Positions 54,449 through 64,000 of a DNA stretch of 64,000 bases are shown here, one piece after another. The DNA comes from Chalara sp. BL73. Taxonomy: Eukaryota > Ascomycota > Leotiomycetes > Helotiales. Every line of letters starts with the position of its first letter. Position 1 is the first letter of the stretch. The stretch is from assembly GCA_918026815.1 (NCBI GenBank), contig CAKJVC010000139.1, positions 473,335 through 537,334 of the forward strand, given 5' to 3'. The notes under the pieces are model-generated. The model did no database searches. It saw only the letters and a program-made list of their open reading frames with translations, and had not been told where the DNA came from. The position numbers and the translations under genes are program-made.

Positions 54449-57007
54449 ATGCACCAACCTAGACCTCGCCCGGGCATCCACCATACTTCAAAATCCTGTC
54501 TCGCACCCAGCCCAGAGGAATACTACCTTCCCAAATTACCGCCGAGTCTTAGTCCTGCTCTTCGGATCACTGTGACCAAAATATCCTCAGATGACAATTT
54601 GTTACCCCCGCAATCGATTGGCTCTTCTCCCTCTCGTACTGATGGATTGACAGACTCTCAGGACTATTTCTCCTCACCTTCATACCTAGCCAGTTTGAAT
54701 CAAATCGCAAAACCAGTTACTCAGAAGCTGAAACAGATCTCACAAGCTGGTTCTGTTAACCCATCTCCCTCACAATGGAGATCTAGTTTTGAATCCACAG
54801 GTGAAAGTAGCGTAGAGAGTCACACCAGCAGCCGCTTCTTAACTCCGCCCTCACGGCCAAAAACACCAGAAACCGAGAAGTTGCCCTACAAGGCGATGAG
54901 AAAGAGCTCTGAAAGTCTCATTATGGTGAAAATATCGCGGAAGGACAGCACTGTATGGAAGAAGGGGAGAAGGAGACAAAATAAGGGTCGAAAATGCTTT
55001 CTGAAACACAGGCAGATATCCCAAAAACCATGGAATAAACCAACTTATCAAGTACCTCGATGCCAGGTAGCCCTAACAGCGCTGAAGGAACTTCGGTGGC
55101 TATGCCAGAAACTTGTCGGCTATATTGATTTGGTGGTAATTAATGACTTGGCACGTAGATATAAAGGAATGGGGTCGGCAGGGACGCAGAGTGAGAATAT
55201 TCGTCGAAGGGTCACTAGAAGGTGGAGCTCAGTTGAGTATGAAAGCCATCAAGTTCCTTCTAGAGAATTGAATGTATCCTCGGAAACTGCTTATCCTCGA
55301 CCTCCAAACTCCTCCCACGGTCGTTCCCAACACAGCCAGAATCCATCTCCAGCACCAGATATGAGCTGGTGTATTGCACAAGAACTTCGTGGGAAGTTGA
55401 TTTCATATGAGGCACCTATGACAGGACCGAAGATTCCAAGCACAATAACTTTGCAAAGAGCCAGTGAGGGAGACGAGCAGTTGGGCATCGAACCACCATT
55501 TTCTGTCTTCTTATCTGACCATAGTCCCGCTGAAGGATCCTCAATGCCCAAAATCCAGATTGCCCAAGCCCAAAATGACAGACGCTATTCGGAGTGTGTG
55601 ATCATAGCTCACGAGACAGATTCAACAACTGAGACCACCAAGTCGGGCTTCAAGGATTTGTCCATATCTCATCCATCTGCCAAATATCTTAGTCACAACT
55701 CAATGGAGATCTCGGCTTCCCACAATTCAAGAGTAGTGACTTTCACAGCCAAGGGTTTCTTGCCTACAACTAGTACAGTGGCGGACTCTGCGGCAACTCC
55801 TGTCGAGGCACATCGATTCTCAAACAAGTTGACCAATATACATGATGAATTCCAATTCCCGCCAAAGCCGAAGAAGGGTCATGTAGAAAATAAAAATTTG
55901 CTGCGAAAGAGTGCCGAAGAAATTATCTGGACAGCGGGAGCATCTGACACATTTGAAGACAGTGGATATTTTAGGTTGGAACTATCCTCAACAGACCGAT
56001 CTCCACCTACAGCAAAGCCTCCATCACTTTCAAGGATCAACATTGCTGTAAAAAGTCAGGTAAATCAGGAGAGTGACACGCGCGAATCAATCAATGCTTT
56101 GACGTTGATGAACAAATGGTCTTGGGGGGTATCATCGGCGGCACTGTCTGGGCCGTCTGACATCCAAACTCTGGAGAAGCCTCAATTACAAGATTTCATG
56201 ATAACGCCTCCACCGTACCAATCCAGACGCCGTCCTAGTGTTCGGCGAGTGCGCTCCGATTCCAATGAATCTCATCGTCAAAGAGCCTTCCTACAGCTCA
56301 AACCTCGCGCTTCTGACTCGCTAATAGAGTCTGGTCCTCTAATAAATAATGTTGTCTCTTTTCCGCCACTTCCAAGGAAGCTGACTCGTGATTGGATATC
56401 ACCACTGCCTGATATTCGAGCTAATTCTATTCATGGGAGACACCTGGCATGCGGAAGGGGATCTGATGGACCACGTCGCAAATCACTCTACTTAGAAGGT
56501 ATCGATGCTACGGTTGTTACTACTATGTCCTTTACTTCACAGCCATCACCGAAAGTATGCGCGGGCCGGTGTTCATATTGTGGTTATGAAATTGACTCTA
56601 TAGCGCTATTCAATTTAGAGCATAGTGATAGTCCTAGAAATTGCCAATCAACCCTCAGTCTGAAGGCTCCGCCACTATCTCCGAAGTTGGTTCTCGATCC
56701 ACAGTACGGGATGAAGTGGAATAAGAGTGTTGTTATTGTCCATCCTAATGCACCAGCAAGGACTGGTTCTTCGTCAGCGATTGGCTCATCGTTAGGCGCT
56801 AGCTCCCACGTACGAAGAAGGAGCGTCTATGCGTCTGTTTTTGGAGACAAGTTTAAGACATGCTCAACTTGGGGCAATGCCAATAGTGATTTTGCATACC
56901 TGCGTCCGCCATCATCTTCCTCCTTTGCGGGTTCGGGGACACCCTCTGGACCTGGACAGACTGATGGGGACAACAATAACTGGCAAAAATTGTGGACATG
57001 CTACTAG
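54449..57007 (+). CDS. large low-complexity protein, unknown function
   Basis: 852 residues, intronless, unbroken. The protein is rich in Ser, Pro, Thr and Arg and mostly predicted to be disordered. A basic patch lies near residues 155-200 (KKGRRRQNKGRKCFLKHRQISQK), and one helical, conserved-looking stretch follows it (VALTALKELRWLCQKLVGYIDLVVINDLARRYKG). A CAGRCSYCGYEID Cys cluster near residue 710 could bind zinc as half of a finger, but only three cysteines are close together. The last 100 residues hold Gly/Ser-rich repeats. The long uninterrupted frame and the sharp boundaries support a real gene. The first ATG may not be the true start, since the frame opens near it without strong context. 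Confidence 0.6.
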   Translation: MHQPRPRPGIHHTSKSCLAPSPEEYYLPKLPPSLSPALRITVTKISSDDNLLPPQSIGSSPSRTDGLTDSQDYFSSPSYLASLNQIAKPVTQKLKQISQAGSVNPSPSQWRSSFESTGESSVESHTSSRFLTPPSRPKTPETEKLPYKAMRKSSESLIMVKISRKDSTVWKKGRRRQNKGRKCFLKHRQISQKPWNKPTYQVPRCQVALTALKELRWLCQKLVGYIDLVVINDLARRYKGMGSAGTQSENIRRRVTRRWSSVEYESHQVPSRELNVSSETAYPRPPNSSHGRSQHSQNPSPAPDMSWCIAQELRGKLISYEAPMTGPKIPSTITLQRASEGDEQLGIEPPFSVFLSDHSPAEGSSMPKIQIAQAQNDRRYSECVIIAHETDSTTETTKSGFKDLSISHPSAKYLSHNSMEISASHNSRVVTFTAKGFLPTTSTVADSAATPVEAHRFSNKLTNIHDEFQFPPKPKKGHVENKNLLRKSAEEIIWTAGASDTFEDSGYFRLELSSTDRSPPTAKPPSLSRINIAVKSQVNQESDTRESINALTLMNKWSWGVSSAALSGPSDIQTLEKPQLQDFMITPPPYQSRRRPSVRRVRSDSNESHRQRAFLQLKPRASDSLIESGPLINNVVSFPPLPRKLTRDWISPLPDIRANSIHGRHLACGRGSDGPRRKSLYLEGIDATVVTTMSFTSQPSPKVCAGRCSYCGYEIDSIALFNLEHSDSPRNCQSTLSLKAPPLSPKLVLDPQYGMKWNKSVVIVHPNAPARTGSSSAIGSSLGASSHVRRRSVYASVFGDKFKTCSTWGNANSDFAYLRPPSSSSFAGSGTPSGPGQTDGDNNNWQKLWTCY

Positions 57008-57686
57008 CAGGAAGCTCTCAAGGATGAGATCTCACCTTGTCAGGATGTTTAAAGAACTTGTATGCACAGCTGCGGAGCAAGGACCGCGTGGATTTTTGAC
57101 GTCATGACAAGCGTGAAGAGTTAGAACTTCGACGCAGGAATGCATCATGGGAGAGTGTAGACAAAGTTACGAGTATCCCGTGAGCGAAGCCAATGGGCAA
57201 CCGAAGAATCCAAGTATAGACTGGATGGGTTGAGAGGCGCCGCTGTTGAAGGAGGAAGAGACTACGCACAATGAACCTCTGAGCTGTGCTGCTCATAACA
57301 ATCGTGATGCTTGTTATGAGATTCCTTGTGACAATTCTCAGTTCCCAGGTCTCAAAGTGGGATTTATGGATATAATTAAACTGGCTATTACTTATTGACT
57401 GAAAAATAATGGAGTTATGCTTTCGGTAACACGAAGGTATATCTCTTTGCTTCCTAAGGAACATGAGCATAGAGCAACATGCTTGAGTAATGAAAAATCA
57501 CCTAGTCAAGATTTGTCTAGCCTACAAAACCTACCGCCAACGCCATGCTATCTATGCACAAAGAATGGGTGGAAGGGAACGCCGAAGTCCACGTACAGGG
57601 TATCCCAGCACAAAGTATTCCTGAACTCCTATTCCCGGCATGAGTTTGTCGCTGTTTATTTCTTACTCAAGACATCCCACATCCTT
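57008..57686. other. intergenic, convergent 3' ends
   Basis: About 680 bp with only featureless overlapping frames on both strands. Confidence 0.5.
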
Positions 57687-58614
57687 TCAGTATCCGTCCG
57701 CGCCATCTCCAAGCAGTCTGGCTATAAGCACATAGATGAAGATGGCACCACCAGCTAGATAGAGCTTATTTCTCCAGACCCAGTTGTCCTCTGCACCAAC
57801 CGCTCTCCCTCCTTCAAACACTGCCTCTGCAATTGGTTGACTACCGCTCGGTCTCCTTATGGCCATGCCTGGCGCGCATGCAGAATTTGATCCTAAATCC
57901 GAGATGGCGTTTCCTGTTGTGGTATCGATGCGTTGCTCCCGCATGGTCTTCCAGTTCTCAGCGTCCAATTCTGGCCATTCTTCGCGGAACTTCATTCCTC
58001 CATCTCCAACCCTAATGTTGCCCTTCTGGTAGGTCTTTCCATCTTTGATTTCTTTCCAAGTACCACCACCAGTTGAGTTCCACCACCTGCTTCTTTGTGC
58101 CGCCCATCGCTGCTCCTGCGCCGTCCCGTTCACAGATCCTGTTGTATGTTCTTCACCGGTCATGAAGGAAAGGAGACCAATCAGGATCGTAGATACCTCC
58201 CATGCAGGGTTGTAAGACTTAGGGTGAAAATCAGAAATCGAGAGACAAAGTCGTGCACTGGGCTGGAAGCGGGCAGATGGAGTGTGCATACGAATTGCGG
58301 GAGGAGCGAAGGGATAGTCGGGAGGGAAGATGAGCGTCCCCCAGTACTGACCGTTATGGTAGGGAGTATCTGGAGGACCGGTGATTATATAGTGCCATCT
58401 GTAGGAAAATTATTAGTATATGGGGGAGTATGCGCCAATAAGGACAACTCACTCGAGGATATTCTTTTCGCTGGGATGAGCGACTATGTATGGAGGGGGG
58501 CTTTGTTGGATGGTTTGGTATTCGCGGGTTAACTGCAACTGTTAAAATCATTCCCCTTTATGATGGTGTTTTGAGGGCCGCACATACCCGCTTGGTTGCA
58601 GCTCGGGTTGCCAT
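57687..58614 (-). CDS. ubc6: ubiquitin-conjugating enzyme E2, tail-anchored (Ubc6-like)
   Basis: Three exons (58614-58588, 58532-58453, 58398-57687) encode 272 residues. This E2 sits on the cytosolic face of the endoplasmic reticulum and ubiquitinates misfolded proteins in ER-associated degradation. It starts MATRAATKRLTREYQTI, and continues with [60 protein letters not shown], in which the HxN motif of other E2s is absent as usual for Ubc6. The catalytic Cys is in ARLCLSISDFHPKSYNPAW. The UBC fold ends with STILIGLLSFMT. A disordered linker leads to a C-terminal anchor (LYLAGGAIFIYVLIARLL). The first exon is only nine codons long. Phases agree and the gene is intact. It is divergent from the SAM50 gene about 510 bp away. 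Confidence 0.94.
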
Positions 58615-59125
58615 GGTAAGATCTGTATGACCTTGCACAAATATGCGTAGTGATGATTGAGGTTTGGTGTATAGATTCAATCTCCAGGATGATGCTTATG
58701 ATATAGTAGAAGCGGCTGTAAATGGGAAGATGTTTGGTAGCGAAGTGATCGAGAAAATGAGATGGGATGGTTTTGGTTGGTTTGGTTTGGTGGTGGTTGT
58801 GGTGGAAGTAACAATACAATTCCCGTTTGTAGACTTACTTATTTCTCAGGTTGCGCTATTTTGGATCCTTGAACTTAAGGCCAAGACCAGAGGCTGAAAG
58901 ATTAACCCTTTAAGGTTCAGAACTACTGTAGCGCGCATCAGCCGCCCAGTCAACCAAGATTACATAAGCACGCAGATTCAAACAAATTTCCGGGGATAGA
59001 CAATCAATTGACGACTCGGAGCATCAAGGGAAGGGATCTGGCCACTGATCAAGGAGGAAGCAGAAGAAGAAGAAGAACAAGAAGAAGAGGAAAAGGGGAG
59101 AACATTCCCTACCGAAACGGAACTG
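58615..59125. promoter_or_regulatory. shared divergent promoter region of ubc6 and sam50
   Basis: About 510 bp between two divergent housekeeping genes. No clear TATA box in the expected positions. A GA-rich tract (59060-59100) precedes the sam50 start and lies in an open acidic frame that lacks an ATG. Confidence 0.4.
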
Positions 59126-60852
59126 ATGTCCACACCCACAGATACTGGGGAGCCAGAGGTGTGTTATCACATTTTGCCATTGGCCTTACCTTTGCCTTTG
59201 TTCTTATATGTTCTGATCTTTGGCTAGCTCTTTGAAAGCCTCAGCAGGCACGTCGACCCAGAGAAGCTTGCGGCACAAGACAAGGAGGCACAAGATAGGT
59301 TCAATGCCCAGGCAAAGAGAGCACAGGAAAGGCTAGGTGAGCTGGTATGTCTGTCGAGGCAAGCAGCAGGCGTACGGCTGATATAATTATGATGCTGGAA
59401 GATTGGAGAGAATTCCACTCTGCCAGTCACGATAAACTCCATCAGTTTCATCGGCGGACGCAATACAAGGAGAACCTTCTTAGACAGGCTATTCAACCCA
59501 CTGCTCAGCACAAACCGAGACCACCCATATACCTTAGCAGAGGCACTAAATAAAGTCAGCTCCACTGCAACTAAGCTTCGGCGATTTGGTACGTTCAATC
59601 CCCTTCTGGTGGATCGTGGTATTGATACGCTGCAGAGATTTTCCACGAGCCCATATCGACTTTTATCAGCCGTCCCGATCCAACTAACCCAACTTCGACC
59701 CCTTCTGATATCGATATCTACATCCATGCCCGTGAACGTGGTCGCGTTCTCGTCAAAAGTGGCACAGATGTCGGAAATGTAGAAGGTTCGGCTTACGCAA
59801 ACGTCAAACTCCGAAATCTGTTTGGCGGTGCGGAGTCGCTTGATCTCTATGCTTCCATGGGAACAAGGACGCGCTCTGCATATCAGGCTATCTTTGACAC
59901 TCCAATTTTGTCTGATCCAGACAGACGGGTAACTATAGATGCTTTGTCGAGTACTACGAGTAAGTTCTGGGCAAGCCATGAGGAAGTGCTCAATGGTGGC
60001 GGGATTAAGTATTCCTGGGCTACGGATTCTGGAACGAGACATAAGCTCGGATACACTGGCGTCTGGAGACAGATAACCGGTCTTGCCTCTAACGCTTCTC
60101 CTATCGTGCGTAATGATGCTGGTGATAGCGTAAAAAGTAGCATAACGCATGAATGGATCTCCGATGCACGCAATCATCCTTTCCTCCCAACTAGCGGCTA
60201 TCTATTGAAAACTGTTTCGGAGATAGCAGGGTGGGGTCCATTACAGGGTGATGTCGCTTTCTGGAAGTCGGAAATGGAGACATCTGGAGCATTGTCTGTT
60301 CCTATACCAGGAGTCAGAGGCGATAGTGGTGTATCCCTGACTGGCAGCCTTCGTGCGGGTTTTCTTTACCCTCTTCCTGTTGGGTTTGGGAGCAAGTCAG
60401 AACCTTCAAGATTGAACGATCGATTCCAGCTTGGTGGGCCTACAGATGTACGAGGTTTTGCTACTTCTGGTCTTGGTCCTCATGATGGCCAAGACGCAGT
60501 TGGAGGAGATATATATGCGGCAGCAGCCACCAACTTACTCGTTCCTTTCCCTCGGGTTGGGAAAGATAGCCCATTACGTTTGCAAGTATTCGCAAATGCT
60601 GGAAGATTGTTGGCGCTGAACGATCGTGAAGGTAAAGGACGAGTAGAGAATAATAAAGATGCACAGAAAGACTTTTACGGCACATTAGCTCAGCTTGGAG
60701 ACGGTATTCCAAGTCTGAGCGCAGGAGTTGGAGTGGTATACGCTCACCCAGTCGCGCGATTCGAGCTCAATTTCGGCTTACCGCTTGTGGTCAGGAAGGG
60801 TGAGGTAGGGAGGAAGGGCCTACAGTTTGGGGTAGGAATCAGCTTCATGTAA
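59126..60852 (+). CDS. sam50: mitochondrial outer-membrane assembly protein SAM50 (Tob55/Omp85)
   Basis: Four exons (59126-59158, 59228-59344, 59402-59588, 59636-60852) give 517 residues. SAM50 is the beta-barrel core of the sorting and assembly machinery that inserts barrel proteins into the mitochondrial outer membrane. The helical N-terminus (LFESLSRHVDPEKLAAQDKEAQDRFNAQAKRAQERLGEL) leads into one POTRA domain, STLPVTINSISFIGGRNTRRTFLDRLFNPLL through KLRRFEIFHEPISTFISRPDPTNPTSTPSDIDIYIHARERG. The barrel follows with GTDVGNVEGSAYANVKLRNLFGGAESLDLYASMGTRTRSAYQA. The Omp85 signature DRFQLGGPTDVRGF is present, and the last strand ends FGVGISFM with the C-terminal aromatic. The start is least certain. 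The acidic, glutamate-rich frame upstream of 59126 has no ATG, so the ATG in CTGATGTCC is preferred. Splice phases agree. Confidence 0.9.
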
Positions 60853-62241
60853 GAGATAGGAGAACTTGATATGGAATCTTGTGGTATTATGTATATATGT
60901 ATAAGACTATTGTAAACTAATGGAGAAGCATGGCATCAATACTTCAATGCCCATGCAGACACCCGGGTCGTTATCGGTCTTCGGTCCAAGCGGATATTTC
61001 AGTGACCAGAGATTCACGTCAAGAGTGTTCCATGTCGCTTCAGAATACTATCCGTTTGTTGCTCTGCCAAGGAGCAAGACAGCTGCAGTAGTTAAGTGTA
61101 GGGACAGTCTGAAAACGGATTTCACATGAAGGAGCTTCGGAGGGTTTCACTAGTCACTACCCCAAATTATAAATTTCGGTTCCCACTCACTTATTTGTCA
61201 ATATCCAGTATCACAGGCTTGAACATGGGAAGTAATTCTATTGACTTTATGCACCTTGATTCAAAACCTACACTATGTAATGGTTCCTTCTTCGTGTTTT
61301 CTGATTTTATGGGACTTATCAGACGTAACAAGGAAAAGATATCTGCAGATCCTGGCCCTCAAAATGAATTCGAGAGTATCAGCGAGTACAATCAAAGAAG
61401 AGTTTCAATATGTGTCAGATGCCAAGAAGCATATGATCTATGTCAAGGGAAAAACAAGCAGATCGGGAGGTACGACCCGAGGAATGCTAAGAACCTGGCT
61501 TGTAATGAGAGCACCTCTCGTGTGGCTATGCGATAATTGCCAGTTGCACATTTGACGAATATAAATAGTTTCCTCCGCTACAATTTCAAGTCTTCGCATT
61601 TACATTTAGCTTTCTTATCACTTAGTACCTCACGATTGGATAAATCTTCCAAAAGACCCATTTCTTCATCTGATTCGAAGCTATTTCGGGCTAGTATATG
61701 TACTTGTAAAGGGGTTTTACTTATGTAACATTTACTATCAACATCCCTTGGGATATGGCAGCAGAGGAGCTGCCAAGACAGTCCCGCCCCTTTTCTTTAG
61801 CGAGATTGAGCCTGAGTATCATGACTGTACTTTCTTGCCTTGAAGATGAAAGCCGAGCATCTCGAGGGCTGTTATTTAGGCGACATTAGTGTATTCATGC
61901 GCGGACTTGCGTTTTCCTATCAAACGAGAATAATTGGGTGTAGGCTTATATTTACCCAGTAAACGCTCCCTTGTTGAAGGCTAAACTAGCCATTTAAATG
62001 AAACAGATTAGTAAGAGGCATGAAGTTTCTCATCGCGAATTTCATATGCACAAGAACAATTGTGATTTACAAGCTCATTATAGTTTGCAGGGCACTTTAG
62101 CCAGCAGGCAGTACAACTTCCTAGTAAAATAAAAGTTCACTATAATCGACTTAAAACAAGTGTACACATCTCAACACAAATAGTTAACGATCATGACCTG
62201 TTACATATTTGCCTCTCTGTACATTTATGTATATCTTATAT
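60853..62241. other. intergenic, no supported gene
   Basis: About 1.4 kb. Plus-strand frames at 61126-61536 and 61241-61555 overlap in different phases and show no motif. The rest is AT-rich. Confidence 0.5.
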
Positions 62242-63422
62242 CTACATACCCGGAAGTCGAGGTAGCCCTGGAACACAGGTTGTTAGCTTACAGCTTCCAC
62301 GACTGCGGTTACTTTGGTTCGGGCTACAAAACCCATAGGCATTAGAGCGTAGCGACTTACATCCATCAAGATTCTCCTGAACTGATGATTTCACAGCGCA
62401 CTTATTCATCTCGGCCACAGACTGTGACTTGAGTGGCCGCCCATTCTCACAAGCCTGGAACATGCAGGAAGAATCCATAGCGCGCTGAAGCGAGTCCCCC
62501 TTCCAGCCAAAAACATAATCCGCATGGGTACCATAACCTTTGTTATCACCGTAGCTTAAGACAAAAGGATTCGAGCCGTCCGGCGGCCATATGGAGTTGA
62601 ACTGAGTCGTGTCCCAAAGAGTTTCGTAAGCTACCTGTGGCATACGGACAGGATGTGAGGCTGGGCAAGGACCTGCCGGTTGGAATGCCTCCTTCGCTGT
62701 ATTATACATATGGGATTGATGATCTGGACTATCAAGATTCTTGCCATCCCAGCACCTACGCGCGTTTAGCGCAAGCTAACATAGATACTAAGAGCGCCAC
62801 TTACGAGGGAAAGTGGTGAACAGTCATAATGCCACCCTTGCATGCTTTGGTAGGGAAGTCGGGAAGTTCTGAAATCTCGTCCCTTTGTCATTCAAGCAGA
62901 CAAAGCGAAGGCCTACGTGTTTCTTGGCATCATTCAAATTATTAGTTGTTGGGGTGCCGACCGTCATGCGGAAGCCCTAGTCCTCTTAGCCTGATGCATT
63001 TAGGCGGGAGATAAACTTACTGGTTTAAAAGACGTAATTTTCTGGTTGCCGTTCGAGTTGAAATCCTGCTGGGTGTAGTATATAGTCATTCCGCCATTGA
63101 TCCCATTAGGCAAGGCAGTGTTCTGCATAATAGGAACACGTTTATACGTGCCATTTGAATGTTTGAAGAACATTGCTGCGGTCCAGTAGTTTGAGAAATC
63201 TTCGGAAAATGTGCAGGTTGTACACGTTCCTTTCTCACCTATGTCCCCTGACATTGTCGCGTTGAAGGCATTCCCACCCACGATCTGATGCACATGGGAT
63301 GAAGGAATTTCATTTGGCTGTACCAGAGGGTCAAGACGCTGGATGCTCAAGGTCGAGCAACCGAAGCGAAGCGCCGCTTCGGACGATGCAATTAGAGCAA
63401 TTGTCAAAGAAAGCCACTTCAT
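62242..63422 (-). pseudogene. secreted DUF1996 protein, one frame change
   Basis: Three exons (63422-63021, 62976-62805, 62755-62242) would encode 362 residues of a DUF1996 protein, a family of secreted fungal proteins of unknown activity often seen among extracellular proteins. A signal peptide (MKWLSLTIALIASSEA) is followed by the family start LRFGCSTLSIQRLDPLVQPNEIPSSHVHQIVGGNAFN. Later landmarks are GFRMTVGTP, a CWDGKNLDSPDHQSHMYNTAKEAFQPAGPCPASHPVRMPQ segment and YGTHADYVFGWKGDSLQRAMDSSC, with conserved cysteines throughout. In exon 2 the frame changes near 62846-62848. The frame before gives FPTSLPK, and the shifted one continues CKGGIMTVHHFPS. One extra base in the AAA run restores both and gives a length divisible by three. 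Confidence 0.8.
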
Positions 63423-64000
63423 CTTTGCAAGTCAAAAATAATGGTTTGTGACAGAAAGCATACATGATAGTAAGTTAGTATGGGTCCACTCACCCATATA
63501 TATATGTTCACGGAGCCTATTTCGTATGCCGCGGAATTATACCGCGAGCCATATAGTGTTGGAAGGCCGTCTTTTCCTTTATCCAAAAATGCAGCCAAAC
63601 ACGACCAATGCTGAATTTATCGGCATTGAGAATAATCTGGGGTAGTGTATTTAATAACTTTGCCGAGTCGATCGTACGCAATTAGGAGCATTTTCTGAAG
63701 CTTAAGAACGTCCAGTGATTCCACGCAGTCTGGATTTACGCTAGAAAAGGTGGAGTAATTGTATTTGCCACTCTATTTACTGCAACCCTTCACTTAATAG
63801 TGAACATAATGTGGCAGAATGACTAGATAATGGGTTGGTCAAGGTGGGACCACGCGACTTATTATGCTTGATATAATTCCTGCAGCGGCTTGGGCATCTA
63901 TGCTCGTTCGGCAATTGATCATATAAATGAAATTGTGATGAGTGTACTACTTCAATGCTTGAGGAATTTACTTTGGATTCTTCAATATCACCTTTTATCT
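63423..64000. other. intergenic at window edge
   Basis: Upstream region of the DUF1996 gene. No gene seen. Confidence 0.5.

Noticed and set aside
59224..60177. Minus-strand frame of 317 codons
   Set aside because: Antisense to the clearly identified SAM50 exons, with no domain of its own.
61126..61555. Two overlapping plus-strand frames of about 100-136 codons
   Set aside because: No motif, signal peptide or splice logic, and overlapping phases suggest chance.

Overview
The window reads as nuclear DNA of a filamentous ascomycete (Pezizomycotina; a leotiomycete would fit, but that is only an impression). The reasons are many short GT-AG introns of about 45-140 bp, two Zn(II)2Cys6 regulators plus a regulator-like protein without a zinc cluster, a type III polyketide synthase, a DUF1996 protein, a fungal ABC1-family kinase, and fungal copia and Mutator-like elements. 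Most genes are split, and the exon structures given here were rebuilt by eye from splice signals, reading phase and conserved motifs.

Layout. 1-7.4 kb: gene-poor sequence with a small secreted cysteine-rich peptide (1765-1977), an oxysterol-binding protein of the Kes1/Osh4 type (3658-4991, minus) and an AIF/AMID-like flavoprotein (6117-7402). 7.75-16.2 kb: two nested mobile elements. A copia retrotransposon with two identical 183-bp LTRs sits in a TAGGA target duplication. A degenerate Mutator-like element with about 150-bp inverted repeats was later inserted exactly across the junction of one LTR and its target duplication, leaving its own 9-bp duplication.

17-36 kb: an accessory, secondary-metabolism-like stretch. 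It holds a type III polyketide synthase, a nitronate monooxygenase, a Zn2Cys6 regulator, a regulator-like gene with an in-frame stop, a broken type I PKS remnant, a second Zn2Cys6 regulator, a glutathione S-transferase, a P450 remnant, an ACC-synthase-like aminotransferase and an MFS exporter. Several of these are broken or carry single-base losses in short mononucleotide runs, so the block looks like a decaying or mis-assembled biosynthetic cluster.

37-61 kb: mostly housekeeping and conserved fungal genes, nearly all open: an ankyrin protein, a conserved membrane-anchored family, an ABC1/UbiB mitochondrial kinase, holocytochrome c synthase, a hydrolase-like membrane protein, small membrane proteins, an RRM protein, a tRNA gene, a large low-complexity protein, and a divergent UBC6/SAM50 pair. 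62.2-63.4 kb holds a secreted DUF1996 protein with one frameshift.

The most unusual object is the tRNA gene at 53280-53404. Its cloverleaf is complete (alanine-type G3-U70, anticodon CGC) but is interrupted in the D-arm by 53 bp that look exactly like a spliceosomal intron (GTAAGT, CTAAC, CAG). Canonical nuclear tRNA introns sit next to the anticodon, so this deserves direct testing.
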